64,000 nucleotides of DNA from an uncultured Clostridia bacterium (lineage in GTDB: Bacteria > Bacillota > Clostridia > Oscillospirales > Ruminococcaceae), in contig CANDEV010000004.1 in NCBI GenBank assembly GCA_947383835.1, positions 62,001 to 126,000 of the forward strand. The letters run 5' to 3'. A model generated the notes under the pieces. It was not told the DNA's origin. It was given only the letters and a program-made list of their open reading frames with translations, and made no database searches. The position numbers were made by a program, and so were the translations under genes. Shown here piece by piece: positions 1-7,709 of the stretch (positions are counted from its first letter, which is position 1; every line of letters starts with the position of its first letter).

Positions 1-220
1 TTATCGGCTGGACGAAAAACACAAGACCATCTTCGGGATTACCCGTATCGTATGATGTAACGGTTTCCATGGTTGTCGTCTCGGGCGGAGCGGTGGTTAC
101 AGCCGCTTTAGTTGTCGCCGTCGTTGTTGTTTCCGTAATTTCAATATCGTCGTTGTAGCATGAGGACAAACAAAGCGCCATAGAAAGAATTGCCCCAAAT
201 AAAAATTTTTTGTTAAGCAA
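1..220 (-). CDS. Lipoprotein, N-terminal part (gene runs off the window)
   Basis: Only the first 73 codons are present; the reading frame is open to base 1. I place the start at the TTG at 220, because AAGGAG lies about 8 bases upstream and the product then begins with a basic n-region, a hydrophobic core and a lipobox (LSSC, lipidated Cys at residue 21). After the Cys comes an acidic stretch and a Thr-rich linker, a layout shared with other lipoproteins of this window (985-2691, 33052-34320, 48920-49963, 50072-52153). It is expected to be anchored to the outer face of the membrane. The functional domain is outside the window, so no role can be given. Confidence 0.75.
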   Translation of the reverse strand, partial: MLNKKFLFGAILSMALCLSSCYNDDIEITETTTTATTKAAVTTAPPETTTMETVTSYDTGNPEDGLVFFVQPI

Positions 221-270
221 AATAATTACTCCTTTTAATTTATTGTAAACCCGCAAAATGATACCAAATC

Positions 271-344
271 TGTAGGGGCGGATTCTATATCCGCCCATGT
301 GTTCGGAAATCGTATCGACAGGCGGATATGGAATCCGCCCCTAC
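271..344. repeat. Inverted repeat just downstream of aroQ
   Basis: The arms 271-295 and 321-344 are near-perfect inverted copies (GTAGGGGCGGAT...ATCCGCCCCTAC) around a 25-base spacer. The right arm ends 6 bases from the aroQ stop codon. It can fold as a long GC-rich hairpin; without a T run it is more like a REP/MITE-type element in the 3' region than a plain terminator. No second copy is in this window. Confidence 0.7.
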
Positions 345-350
345 AAAATT

Positions 351-791
351 TCACGCATTTAATCTGTAGTACAACGCCTGCACAGCCAGCAAATACCCGT
401 CCTTGCCAAATCCGAAAAGGCTGCCCGAGCAGACGGGTGCGATAACGGACGTGTGACGGAATTCCTCCCTCTTGCAGATGTTGGAGATATGCACCTCGAT
501 AACGGGAATTTTTATCGCTGCGATAGCGTCCCTGATAGCATAGCTGTAATGTGTGTACGCCCCCGCGTTGAGGATAACGCCGCACTTGTCCAGCCGCGCC
601 GCGTGAAGCTTGTCGATTATCTCCCCCTCGTGGTTGGACTGAAAGCACTCGCAGCTGTCGAAGCCCAACTCCGCCGCCTTTGCCTTTATCTCGGCGCAAA
701 TGCTCTCGTATGTGTCGGAGCCGTAAGTCCCCGGCTCACGCTCCCCCAAAAGATTTAAGTTTGGACCGTTTATAATAAGCAAATTTTTCAT
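351..791 (-). CDS. aroQ: Type II 3-dehydroquinate dehydratase
   Basis: Converts 3-dehydroquinate to 3-dehydroshikimate in the shikimate pathway, in the cytoplasm. The 146-residue length is that of the type II family (flavodoxin-like fold, dodecamer). Visible signatures are INGPNLNLLG at residues 7-16, the lid-loop catalytic Tyr23 in GTYG, SNHEGEIID near 52-60, Asn75 in NAGAYTH and catalytic His101 in VHISN, with Arg112 in REEFRH. A longer in-frame reading to 836 exists, but AAAGGATAATTGATATG sets the start at 791 and the family begins exactly there. It stands alone; no other aro gene is near. The inverted repeat at 271-344 follows its stop. Confidence 0.96.
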   Translation of the reverse strand: MKNLLIINGPNLNLLGEREPGTYGSDTYESICAEIKAKAAELGFDSCECFQSNHEGEIIDKLHAARLDKCGVILNAGAYTHYSYAIRDAIAAIKIPVIEVHISNICKREEFRHTSVIAPVCSGSLFGFGKDGYLLAVQALYYRLNA

Positions 792-862
792 ATCAATTAT
801 CCTTTCATTTTTGTTGTGCAATTTATATTTTAGCACGGTCGGGGCGTTTTGTCAAATGCTGT

Positions 863-968
863 TATACTAATTTGAGACTAAAAAGCGTGTAAAAAATCAA
901 GCAAAAATTTGCGCGTATGATTTTTGCGCAGATTTTTTTCTACGCTTTTAGGAGCAAATTAGTATTAT
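863..968. repeat. ATACTAATTTG inverted-repeat element, copy 1
   Basis: About 106 bases with terminal inverted repeats (ATACTAATTTG / CAAATTAGTAT) and a second internal pair around AAGCGTG/TACGCTTTT. A clearly related copy lies at 34437-34540. Its small size, end symmetry and lack of coding capacity suggest a MITE-like element. It sits between aroQ and the lipoprotein gene at 985. Confidence 0.75.
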
Positions 969-984
969 AATAATCCCTCCGGTT

Positions 985-2691
985 TTAAAACCAAATATCG
1001 AACTTGTCAAACCGCCAGCCCTCGTCGGTTTTTACCATATGGAAATTCATTTCCTCAAACCATATGTAGTAGGGGTAATCCTCGTGCCCATGGACAACAA
1101 AGGTTTTGAACAGAACCTCGTTTTCGTCCGCATATATCGGTACGAAAAAATTCTCCTGCACCGATATATCGCCGCCCCGGTCGCCCGAAATTGCTATAAG
1201 CTTTCCGTCGCTGTCTATATATTTACCCAGCGATTTTGAGTAGGCGTATTCGCGGGTGTACCCCTCGTACATATTCTCGAGAAATTCCTCGGCGGTGTGT
1301 TCGTCGGCGTACTCCTGCGGCAGATATGTTGAACAGCCAAAATAACGTTCTGTGATCTCATATGCCTTGTCAAAAGTTTCCTGCTGCTCCTCCGTCAGGA
1401 AATTCTCGTCTCCGTTGAAAATAAAAAACTGCTGTTCAAGCCGTTCTCCGTTTACGTCGAAAACCACCTTGTATATTCCCGTTTCGCACTCGGAGAAGTG
1501 GAAAATATCCTCCGTAATATCAAGGTCGGAATTTGTATCGGGGTCTATGGCGAAATCGAGCTTATGGGACGCGCTTCCGTCCGCAAAGGGCATTGCTTCG
1601 TTCTTGCCTTTTTCGTCCCTGAAAATTTGGACGGAATTTACCGTCTGCGTTTCTTCGGTAAAATTTGTGAACGTGCATACAAGGCTGCCGTGATAATTCC
1701 ACGTTTCGGGACAGTACGCCTGTGCGCCCGAAACTTGGCAGTCCCATTGTTTTTTTTCCGCGTTTTTGTTTACGAGTAAATTCGCGAAAACCGCAACTCC
1801 CTCCGTGGGTGTTTTTGTGTAATCCCATGGCGAGCTGTCAAGGCTGTAGTTTACTGTTTTTGCTCTCGCTGCTTTCATTAGCTTATCGGAGTCCTCGGTT
1901 GAATACTCTCTGACCGTGATATTCATTATGGTTACGCTTGAATTTTCCAGCAAGTCTGCAAGGGTATCGGTATTAATGCTCTGTCCGTCAAAGCCGAGAT
2001 TGCGTATGTTTGTGTAACCGGTCAAAAAGCTGAAGTCCACGTCCTCGTCATAATCTTCAAAATAAACATAGCTTACGCCGCTGCCGCAGTTTTCCAGACC
2101 ATTCGGCAGATACCTGCCGTCGTAATTTTTGAAGCAAATGCTTCTGTAATTCTGCTTGGGAGCTATCGTACTCAAATCGCCGCCCATATAATTGTCAAAG
2201 TATACGTTGTCGTTTAGGCTGCTGAAATCCGCGCTGCCGCTATAGTCCGTCACAATGATTTCAGTATAATGCACAAAACGTGAAAGAAAATCAAGGCTGC
2301 GACCGTCAACATTCTTTAAGGTCAGGCGCTCTATAGTTTTTAGATGTTCTTTGTCAACCTCTTCAAATGGATCGCCGTCAAAATCGTTCATATCGGCTGT
2401 TATGCCGTAGTTTTCAGAACCGCGGTACAGAACGTAAAAATCCTTGAAGCCCCGTTCCTTGAAATACTGCCGCGCACCGGCGTTCTCCTCAGCAGAGGTA
2501 GTTTTCTCTTCGGGATAAGGGTCGGGAAGAATCTCAAAGCCCGTCCCTGTTTCCACCGCTGTAACAGTCTGCGCCGCTTCCGTCTGCGGAAACGTTTCCG
2601 TAAAATCGTCGATAATTTCCGTATTCTTTCCGCAGGCGGATAGACACACTGCCGCCGCGAGTACCGCGCTCAATAAAATTTTTTTGCACAT
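985..2691 (-). CDS. Large lipoprotein with leucine-rich-like region
   Basis: 568 residues. The signal peptide has a lipobox ending in LSAC (Cys20), followed by an acidic Thr/Glu-rich linker to about residue 70. Residues about 110-270 alternate short Leu/Ile strands and Asp-rich turns in a way that resembles irregular leucine-rich repeats; the rest is a soluble ectodomain, and the last ~110 residues, rich in aromatic residues, could be a separate small domain. I recognise no catalytic motif. The ATG at 2691 is chosen over an upstream TTG because GGGGAG lies 11 bases before it and the signal peptide starts there. It has its own promoter at 2724-2752, so it is probably a single-gene unit. Function unknown; exported and membrane-anchored. 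Confidence 0.8.
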   Translation of the reverse strand: MCKKILLSAVLAAAVCLSACGKNTEIIDDFTETFPQTEAAQTVTAVETGTGFEILPDPYPEEKTTSAEENAGARQYFKERGFKDFYVLYRGSENYGITADMNDFDGDPFEEVDKEHLKTIERLTLKNVDGRSLDFLSRFVHYTEIIVTDYSGSADFSSLNDNVYFDNYMGGDLSTIAPKQNYRSICFKNYDGRYLPNGLENCGSGVSYVYFEDYDEDVDFSFLTGYTNIRNLGFDGQSINTDTLADLLENSSVTIMNITVREYSTEDSDKLMKAARAKTVNYSLDSSPWDYTKTPTEGVAVFANLLVNKNAEKKQWDCQVSGAQAYCPETWNYHGSLVCTFTNFTEETQTVNSVQIFRDEKGKNEAMPFADGSASHKLDFAIDPDTNSDLDITEDIFHFSECETGIYKVVFDVNGERLEQQFFIFNGDENFLTEEQQETFDKAYEITERYFGCSTYLPQEYADEHTAEEFLENMYEGYTREYAYSKSLGKYIDSDGKLIAISGDRGGDISVQENFFVPIYADENEVLFKTFVVHGHEDYPYYIWFEEMNFHMVKTDEGWRFDKFDIWF

Positions 2692-2723
2692 AAAAAAACA
2701 TCTCCCCAAAATTTGATGTCTAA

Positions 2724-2752
2724 AGTATACACCAAATTTTAGGGAAATGCAA
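2724..2752 (-). promoter_or_regulatory. Sigma-A type promoter for the 985-2691 lipoprotein
   Basis: On the minus strand TTGCAT and TATACT are 17 bases apart, ending about 30 bases before the start codon. Confidence 0.6.
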
Positions 2753-2791
2753 TTACAGAACGGTTACAAATAGTTACAATTTGGAAACAGT

Positions 2792-3649
2792 TTATTTTAA
2801 GCTTTCATAATATTTCTTCATAGCCAGCGCGTCCTCGGTCTGTGTACCCGCGCTTTCGCATACGAAGATCGGGGATAAATTTCTCTCGTAGACAAGCTCC
2901 ATAAGCGGTTCAAAATCGGGACCGTAGCCCTGATTGTTTTCAAAGGTCAGGTGCCTTTTCTCCCCGCCCTTTTCGGTGTACTCTATCTTTGAAAAATGCG
3001 AGTGGAAAATCTTCGCCCTGTCGCTGCCAAGTTCGTTTTGGATAGCGTCAAGAATTTCCGCAAATTCAGCCTTGCCCTTTATCGCGCCGAAAGTCCGCGC
3101 GTTGAGGTGTCCGAAATCAATGCAGGGGATAAAGCTGTCGTCTGCCTTGCATATCTCCAGAACCTCGCGGAGGTCGCCGAGCTGGTTTATTTTTCCCATA
3201 GTTTCGGGGCAGCAGTGGACGTCCCCAAGTCCCTCTGAAATAAGAGCCTCGCGGGCTTTTTTCATTGTAGCCTTAGCAAGCTCCAGAGCCTCCTCGCGGG
3301 TAATTTTGGAGCATGAGCCGCTGTGTACCACTATCCTGTTCCCGCCCATGGCTTTTACCGCCGCCGCAGAACGCAAAATGTAAGTAATTGAATTGTCCCG
3401 CTTTTCCTCCTCGGTGCTTGAAAGTGAAATAAAATAAGGCGCGTGAATGGACACGGTCACACCCTTTTCCGCAAGAGCCCTGCCTATCTCCTCGGCGGCA
3501 GGCTCGCTTACACGAACGCCCTGACCGCACTGATATTCAAAATGGTCGAGACCGAATTTTTCCAAGTATTCCCCGACCTGTACCGACTTTTTATAACCCA
3601 TTGCCTTAAAGCTTTCCGCAGCGCCTGCGGGACCGAATTTTGCGCTCAT
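2792..3649 (-). CDS. nfo: Endonuclease IV-like AP endonuclease (TIM barrel)
   Basis: Predicted Zn-dependent apurinic/apyrimidinic endonuclease of base-excision repair. The 285-residue length fits endonuclease IV, and the metal ligands fall in family order: His69 in HAPY, His109 in VVHSGS, Glu149 in CPETMGK, Asp178 and His181 in CIDFGHLNA, His216/His218 in FHSHFSK and Glu265 in VCESAG. The sugar-phosphate isomerase-like TIM barrel superfamily shares part of this pattern, so a related hydrolase or isomerase is not excluded, but the full ligand set favours Nfo. Upstream is a purine-rich ribosome site (GGAAAATC). It is followed after 100 bases by an independent lipoprotein gene. Confidence 0.85.
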   Translation of the reverse strand: MSAKFGPAGAAESFKAMGYKKSVQVGEYLEKFGLDHFEYQCGQGVRVSEPAAEEIGRALAEKGVTVSIHAPYFISLSSTEEEKRDNSITYILRSAAAVKAMGGNRIVVHSGSCSKITREEALELAKATMKKAREALISEGLGDVHCCPETMGKINQLGDLREVLEICKADDSFIPCIDFGHLNARTFGAIKGKAEFAEILDAIQNELGSDRAKIFHSHFSKIEYTEKGGEKRHLTFENNQGYGPDFEPLMELVYERNLSPIFVCESAGTQTEDALAMKKYYESLK

Positions 3650-3732
3650 ATTGATTTTCCTTTCCGAACTTTTATGTGCTTTAATTATACCACGGGAAAG
3701 GGGAAAATGTCAATTGTTTTGCATAAAAATGT

Positions 3733-3764
3733 CCGCCGTACCTTTTGTGAGTACGGCGGTTTTT
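3733..3764. terminator. Hairpin terminator after the 3766-4158 gene
   Basis: CCGCCGTAC and GTACGGCGG form a 9-bp stem with a 9-base loop directly beyond the stop codon of the minus-strand gene; A/T runs on both sides allow it to work in both directions. Confidence 0.75.
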
Positions 3765-3765
3765 G

Positions 3766-4158
3766 TTATTCTTTTTTTACTGCATTGTTTTCGAGTATTG
3801 TTTTTATTTGATATACATTTTCTGCTGTGTTTTCAATATCTCCCGAAACGTCTCTGTTTTTATCTTCTATTATCATAGCACCTATTTGATATACGTAATT
3901 TACCATATCGCGTATATCACCTGCAATGTCAAGAAAAACAATTACAAAACCGACTGCAAGTACAGCGATTACTAACGAAGCACCCAAAATAATTATACCT
4001 GTTGAAGTATCGTCTGCTTTTCCGCACAGAATAATTCCTGCTAAAACTATTACTCCGAAAATAATTTTGTATATTAATTTTAGAGTGTCAATCCAAGGAC
4101 TTTTTTCATATCTGCTCGGCGGTGGGGAATACCGTCTTTTATTTTGATTATCATACAT
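3766..4158 (-). CDS. Two-helix membrane protein, unknown
   Basis: 130 residues. A basic, Pro-rich N-terminus (residues 1-25) is followed by two hydrophobic helices at about 29-47 and 55-77 and a charged, cytosolic-looking C-terminal half rich in Glu/Asp with heptad-like spacing. I recognise no family. The next gene upstream on the same strand is the small zinc-ribbon protein at 4223-4384, 64 bases away, and both face a HTH regulator, so they may form a small regulated unit. The gene is AT-rich compared with its flanks. Confidence 0.7.
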   Translation of the reverse strand: MYDNQNKRRYSPPPSRYEKSPWIDTLKLIYKIIFGVIVLAGIILCGKADDTSTGIIILGASLVIAVLAVGFVIVFLDIAGDIRDMVNYVYQIGAMIIEDKNRDVSGDIENTAENVYQIKTILENNAVKKE

Positions 4159-4222
4159 ACAAATTTCTCCTTAATCAAATAATATATTGCCGTGACTAAA
4201 AAACGGCAGTATATATTGCCTC

Positions 4223-4384
4223 TTATTTCCAACCAGTTGGTTTTCCGTTGTGGATTACAATAGTTTTACCACAGCCACTACAATGTGTAGTACCATTATC
4301 CGTAGCATAAGAAATCTCATGACCACATTTTGGACAAGAAGCGTAATGAATGAATCTTGCAACCATTTTTTTTATAAATGCCAT
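4223..4384 (-). CDS. Small zinc-ribbon protein
   Basis: 53 residues starting at ATG 4384 with a strong GGGAGGA site 8 bases upstream. Two CxxC pairs (Cys17/Cys20 in CPKC and Cys35/Cys38 in CSGC) are spaced as in a zinc ribbon, and the N-terminus is basic. Such small proteins can bind nucleic acid or act as metal-binding adaptors; nothing decides here. It is short enough to be missed in routine annotation, but the start signal and cysteine pairing support it. Confidence 0.75.
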   Translation of the reverse strand: MAFIKKMVARFIHYASCPKCGHEISYATDNGTTHCSGCGKTIVIHNGKPTGWK

Positions 4385-4427
4385 TTAAAATTCCTCCCTT
4401 CTAAATATATGTAATTACTTTTTTATC

Positions 4428-4453
4428 AAAACTAACTTTAAACAATTAGTTTT
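4428..4453. promoter_or_regulatory. Possible operator between divergent genes
   Basis: AAAACTAA and TTAGTTTT are exact inverted 8-base arms with a 10-base spacer, lying between the zinc-ribbon gene and the HTH regulator. A dimeric HTH protein such as the one encoded at 4546 could bind here; this is inference. Confidence 0.45.
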
Positions 4454-4480
4454 ACATATTATAACATAAAATACAGTTGC

Positions 4481-4509
4481 TTGTCAATACTGAAATAACT
4501 AAATATGAT
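4481..4509 (+). promoter_or_regulatory. Promoter for the HTH regulator at 4546
   Basis: TTGTCA and TATGAT are separated by 17 bases, with the start codon about 37 bases downstream. Confidence 0.5.
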
Positions 4510-4545
4510 AAAATATTTTAAAGGCTTTTGAAAGAATGTGATAAA

Positions 4546-4872
4546 ATGGCGTACTATCAAAGGATAAGAGACCTTAGAGAGGACAGCGACAAAAAGCAGA
4601 CGGAACTTGCGGAATATTTAGGTACAACACCGCAGTATTATGGTTTATACGAAAAAGGTGCAAATGAGATATCTTTCGAGCGCGCCATAGCCCTCGCAAA
4701 ATACTACAACGTCAGCCTCGACTATATAGCGGGACTCACCAACGACAAGCGGGGGCTTACCCGCAGCGACCTCACCCGTGAACAGCGCGACCTGCTTGAT
4801 GTTGCCGATAAGCTATCTGGGAAAAAGGACGTTGCCGTCCTTCTGCGCGCAATGCTGAACGCCGTAAAATAA
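4546..4872 (+). CDS. XRE-family HTH transcriptional regulator
   Basis: 108 residues. The Cro/C1-type HTH covers about residues 4-62 (RDLREDSDKKQTELAEYL, then the recognition segment TTPQYYGLYEKGANEIS), ending in the typical NVSLDYIAGL. The C-terminal 45 residues are charged and may dimerise. Ribosome-site quality is poor; an upstream TTG at 4528 with AAAGG is a possible alternative start, but the domain begins at the ATG. It is divergent from the zinc-ribbon/membrane protein pair and a palindrome lies between them, which fits local autoregulation. Confidence 0.85.
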   Translation: MAYYQRIRDLREDSDKKQTELAEYLGTTPQYYGLYEKGANEISFERAIALAKYYNVSLDYIAGLTNDKRGLTRSDLTREQRDLLDVADKLSGKKDVAVLLRAMLNAVK

Positions 4873-4876
4873 AAAA

Positions 4877-4938
4877 GGCTGAGCCTTTACCCTTATGGGT
4901 CTACATTATCAATAAAAGTAAAATGCTCCCACGGGTAA
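4877..4938 (+). repeat. GGCTGAGCC repeat, copy 1
   Basis: 62 bases that match the reverse complement of 58355-58416 without gaps at roughly three quarters of positions, including GGCTGAGCCTTTACCCTT and GCTCCCA/CGGGTAA blocks. It overlaps the left arm of the terminator at 4921-4957. Confidence 0.6.
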
Positions 4939-4957
4939 AATTCGTGAGAGCATTTTT
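4921..4957. terminator. Bidirectional terminator between convergent genes
   Basis: AAATGCTC...ACG pairs with CGT..GAGCATTTTT; A and T runs on either side let it serve the regulator (plus) and the TraX-to-4964 operon (minus). Confidence 0.75.
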
Positions 4958-4963
4958 ATGTAA

Positions 4964-5182
4964 TCATTTCTCGGAATTATTCTCCGCGGAGCGCGCCCGC
5001 AAAATAAGCAGCGTCCCCGCTATTATGCAGAGGATACCGACTGCAATGCTTTTGGCGGGGGAGACGTTTTCCTCCGTCCACAAAAACGCCGATATGAAAA
5101 GCAGCCCCATTGCCACCGTAAGCATTCCCGCATATGAACGGCTTTTGACCGTCCGTACAAATTCGGAATTTTCACGCTTCAT
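4964..5182 (-). CDS. Small two-helix membrane protein
   Basis: 72 residues with two hydrophobic segments at about 18-35 and 43-62 and short charged ends. GGAGG lies 8 bases before ATG 5182. It is the last gene of a minus-strand run that begins with TraX at 8477 and ends at the terminator 4921-4957. No family recognised. Confidence 0.65.
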   Translation of the reverse strand: MKRENSEFVRTVKSRSYAGMLTVAMGLLFISAFLWTEENVSPAKSIAVGILCIIAGTLLILRARSAENNSEK

Positions 5183-5235
5183 ATTAAAACCTCCAAATTA
5201 TTTTTACAGAAAATAACTGTCAAATTTCAACCGTA

Positions 5236-6663
5236 TCAGCCGCAGTCCCAGTTGTATGCGACCTTTGAGAAATCAAGATTTTGCAAGTCCTTTTGAGTAA
5301 TGAAAAAGTTGCAGACCCCAACGTCTCCCCACATTATTTCGTCCTCGGAATTTCCCTCCGTAACGCTGGCGCTTTGGAACAAAAGTACGTCGTGATCGGC
5401 GATCTCCTCCTTGTAGCCGCGCGGGTCGCTTTGTGTGAAACAGGGATAGCCGCCTATGCAGGTGTAATCGCAGATCTCCGCGTCGTATGCCTTGTCAAAA
5501 ATTTCGTCAAAACCCGCTTTCTCAACGTCGTTAAAATTCTTTAACTCCATGCCTGCGATTTCGCTGTAAATTTTCAGCAAGGCTTTATCAAAGCGGTAGT
5601 CCAGACCCGAAGCGCGGCACATTTCAGGCTGCTCCGCTTCAAGCAAAAATTCTCCCGTAAATGGGAAATTACCCAAATTATCGGTAAATGTCGGCATACT
5701 TTCCTTTGGCATTAGCTTGCTTTCGTCAGTGATAATGCTTTCATGATAGATCACGCGGAAACCGTCCTGCACAATGCGGTTGTCAAAATTAATTCCGAAA
5801 GCGCATTCCTCTTCGTCGTCGGAACAGAAAAACTGCAAAATGCCTTTCATGGGAAAATTTTCAATATACGGCAGCTTCTCAAAATTAAGCTGTGCAAGCA
5901 GCCGCAGGGGACGTCCCTCAAAAACGCCGCTTATGCCTTTGGGGTACTCAAAGTCCGCAGGCATATAGGGTACTCCGCCAAGCTTGCTTTCAAAAACGCT
6001 GAGGTTTTCCGCACGCTTGGGATTAAGCTTTACCATAGGCTTCGGCGGAACCATTCTGTCAATTTTTTTGTACAGCTCTTCAAGGTCGTATTCGGGTACG
6101 GTCGGGGTATTTTGAACAGGAACGGGAGTTTCTTTCACAGGTGTTTCCCGAACAGGCGGCGTGGATGTTTTCGGCATTTCGCAAGCGGCTTGCTGTTCCG
6201 CTTGCTGACGTTTAATTCGGCGAATAACAAGGAAAACTCCCAGTACAAACGAAAGCGCGCCGCCGACTATCTCGATTACAGCGTAAATTACTGAATTGCG
6301 TCTATTTGCAGCCATTTCTTCCGTTTGTCGCTGCTGCGCTTCGGGGGTCGCAAAGCCGATAAGCTTCGGATTGTGGGTACTCATTTCAATTTCAATGGTA
6401 TCGCCCACCTTTGCCGAGCCGTTGTATTCAATCCTGCCGCTTCGTTCAATCCCCGACAGGTCGGTGTACGTCACGTCCGCAAAGGACTCAAGCTCTGGCG
6501 CGTGGGACGGGTATTTCTCCGTAATAACAGCGGTAACTGTTGTGTAATAGGGTTCGCCGATCTCGCTTTTGCCTGCGTTTTTTATTCCGAAAACAATACA
6601 AACAACCGCAAGCATAATGAAAACCACGCCGATACCGTAACGCTTGTATAACGCTCTTTCCAT
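5236..6663 (-). CDS. DUF3592-DUF1963 (YwqG-like) fusion membrane protein
   Basis: 475 residues in two parts. The N-terminal part has a membrane helix at about 8-26, a DUF3592-type extracellular beta domain (YYTTVTAVITEKYP onward, about 37-105) and a second helix at 126-148. A Pro/Thr/Val-rich linker (155-190) leads to a DUF1963/YwqG-like domain (about 205-475) with GGVPYMP, LLAQLNFEKLP, IGGYPCFTQSDPR and the terminal MWGDVGVCNFFI...YNWDCG pattern. DUF1963 proteins are of unknown biochemical role and are normally soluble, so the membrane fusion is unusual. It follows yqeG by 18 bases in the same run. The start at 6663 has GGGAGA upstream. Confidence 0.85.
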   Translation of the reverse strand: MERALYKRYGIGVVFIMLAVVCIVFGIKNAGKSEIGEPYYTTVTAVITEKYPSHAPELESFADVTYTDLSGIERSGRIEYNGSAKVGDTIEIEMSTHNPKLIGFATPEAQQRQTEEMAANRRNSVIYAVIEIVGGALSFVLGVFLVIRRIKRQQAEQQAACEMPKTSTPPVRETPVKETPVPVQNTPTVPEYDLEELYKKIDRMVPPKPMVKLNPKRAENLSVFESKLGGVPYMPADFEYPKGISGVFEGRPLRLLAQLNFEKLPYIENFPMKGILQFFCSDDEEECAFGINFDNRIVQDGFRVIYHESIITDESKLMPKESMPTFTDNLGNFPFTGEFLLEAEQPEMCRASGLDYRFDKALLKIYSEIAGMELKNFNDVEKAGFDEIFDKAYDAEICDYTCIGGYPCFTQSDPRGYKEEIADHDVLLFQSASVTEGNSEDEIMWGDVGVCNFFITQKDLQNLDFSKVAYNWDCG

Positions 6664-6681
6664 AACTGTATCTCCCTATTT

Positions 6682-7188
6682 TCAGTCAAATTTATTGAAC
6701 CGCTTCGGCAGCAGCGGCTTTTCCACAGCACGTTTAAATTTGAACGGCAGACTTATTTCGGGTTCTATGGGGTACACAAAAACAGAACGTATCCCCGCAA
6801 GATTTGCTCCCAAAATGTCGGTGAAAATCTGGTCGCCCACAGCGGCTATGCGGTTTTTGGGAATTCCCTCTGCCGCAAGCTCTTTTGCGGCACGTTTAAA
6901 GCCGACAGGCAGGGGCTTTGCTCCGTTGGGGACGAAGTGCAGACCCAGCATTTCCGCAAAGGGCGTGACCCGTTCAGCATTATTGTTGCTGACGATAAGG
7001 AGCTTTATACCGTTTTTTTTCATATCCGCTATCCAGTCCAAAACACCTTCTGCGGGAGTAGGGTTATTATGAGTGGTAAGGGTGTTGTCGAGGTCGAGGA
7101 TAAGCGCCTTTATACCACGTTTTTTAAGGGCTTGCGGAGTAATTTCCAACACGGATCTTAACGCAAAAGTCGGTTTGAAAAGTGCCAT
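6682..7188 (-). CDS. yqeG: YqeG-family HAD-IIIA phosphatase
   Basis: 168 residues, the usual family length. HAD motif I is LDLDNTL with nucleophile Asp32 and Asp34; motif II Ser67 is in IVSNNN; later Lys and GDQIFTDI supply motifs III/IV. The family is widespread in Firmicutes as a small cytosolic phosphatase of uncertain substrate. It lies between the Nudix gene and the DUF3592-DUF1963 gene, with short gaps that suggest cotranscription. Confidence 0.93.
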   Translation of the reverse strand: MALFKPTFALRSVLEITPQALKKRGIKALILDLDNTLTTHNNPTPAEGVLDWIADMKKNGIKLLIVSNNNAERVTPFAEMLGLHFVPNGAKPLPVGFKRAAKELAAEGIPKNRIAAVGDQIFTDILGANLAGIRSVFVYPIEPEISLPFKFKRAVEKPLLPKRFNKFD

Positions 7189-7245
7189 AAAAAATTCCTT
7201 TCGTTTTTGCGGGAAACGGATATTCCGTCCCGAACGCTTTAACGG

Positions 7246-7674
7246 TCAACTGAAATAGCCGCGCCGCTGCGCTTCTTCAATAAGCCGCGGCTGTATAAGC
7301 GGGTAAGTCCACTTTTCGGGCAGACCGTCAAGCAGACATATGCTCTCGATCTCGCTGTGCAGTTCCTTTTCAAAAGAAAAAATTTCAGCAAAGAAAAGCA
7401 TACCAAAGGTTTCCTGTCCGTTGAAATTGTCGTCTGCTGTCACCGAGTAAACGCATATCGGTTCGATTTTAAAATCCACCGCGCCCGTTTCCTCGTAAAG
7501 CTCACGCCGCGCAGTATCGGAAATATTTTCTCCGACCTCTCTGTGTCCTCCGGGGATTTCAAGAGTCTCACGCTGTCTGTGCTTGCAAAACACCAACTTA
7601 CCGTTATGCTTGGAGATTATTACCGCAAATTTTAATAAATCGTCGTTTACGGTATCGTAAAATTTTACTTCCAT
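7246..7674 (-). CDS. Nudix hydrolase
   Basis: 142 residues. The Nudix box is complete: GGHREVGENI followed by RRELYEETGA (Gx5Ex7REUxEExGU), which binds the divalent metal and cleaves a nucleoside-diphosphate-linked substrate; substrate unknown. The start is set at ATG 7674, where GGGAGAA precedes it, rather than at in-frame codons upstream that overlap the end of the TraX gene. It is 35 bases after TraX in the same run. The closing YPLIQPRLIEEAQRRGYF resembles clostridial Nudix proteins of the same size. Confidence 0.9.
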   Translation of the reverse strand: MEVKFYDTVNDDLLKFAVIISKHNGKLVFCKHRQRETLEIPGGHREVGENISDTARRELYEETGAVDFKIEPICVYSVTADDNFNGQETFGMLFFAEIFSFEKELHSEIESICLLDGLPEKWTYPLIQPRLIEEAQRRGYFS

Positions 7675-7709
7675 AAAAATTCTCCCGTACAATAAACATT
7701 TTAAGCAAA

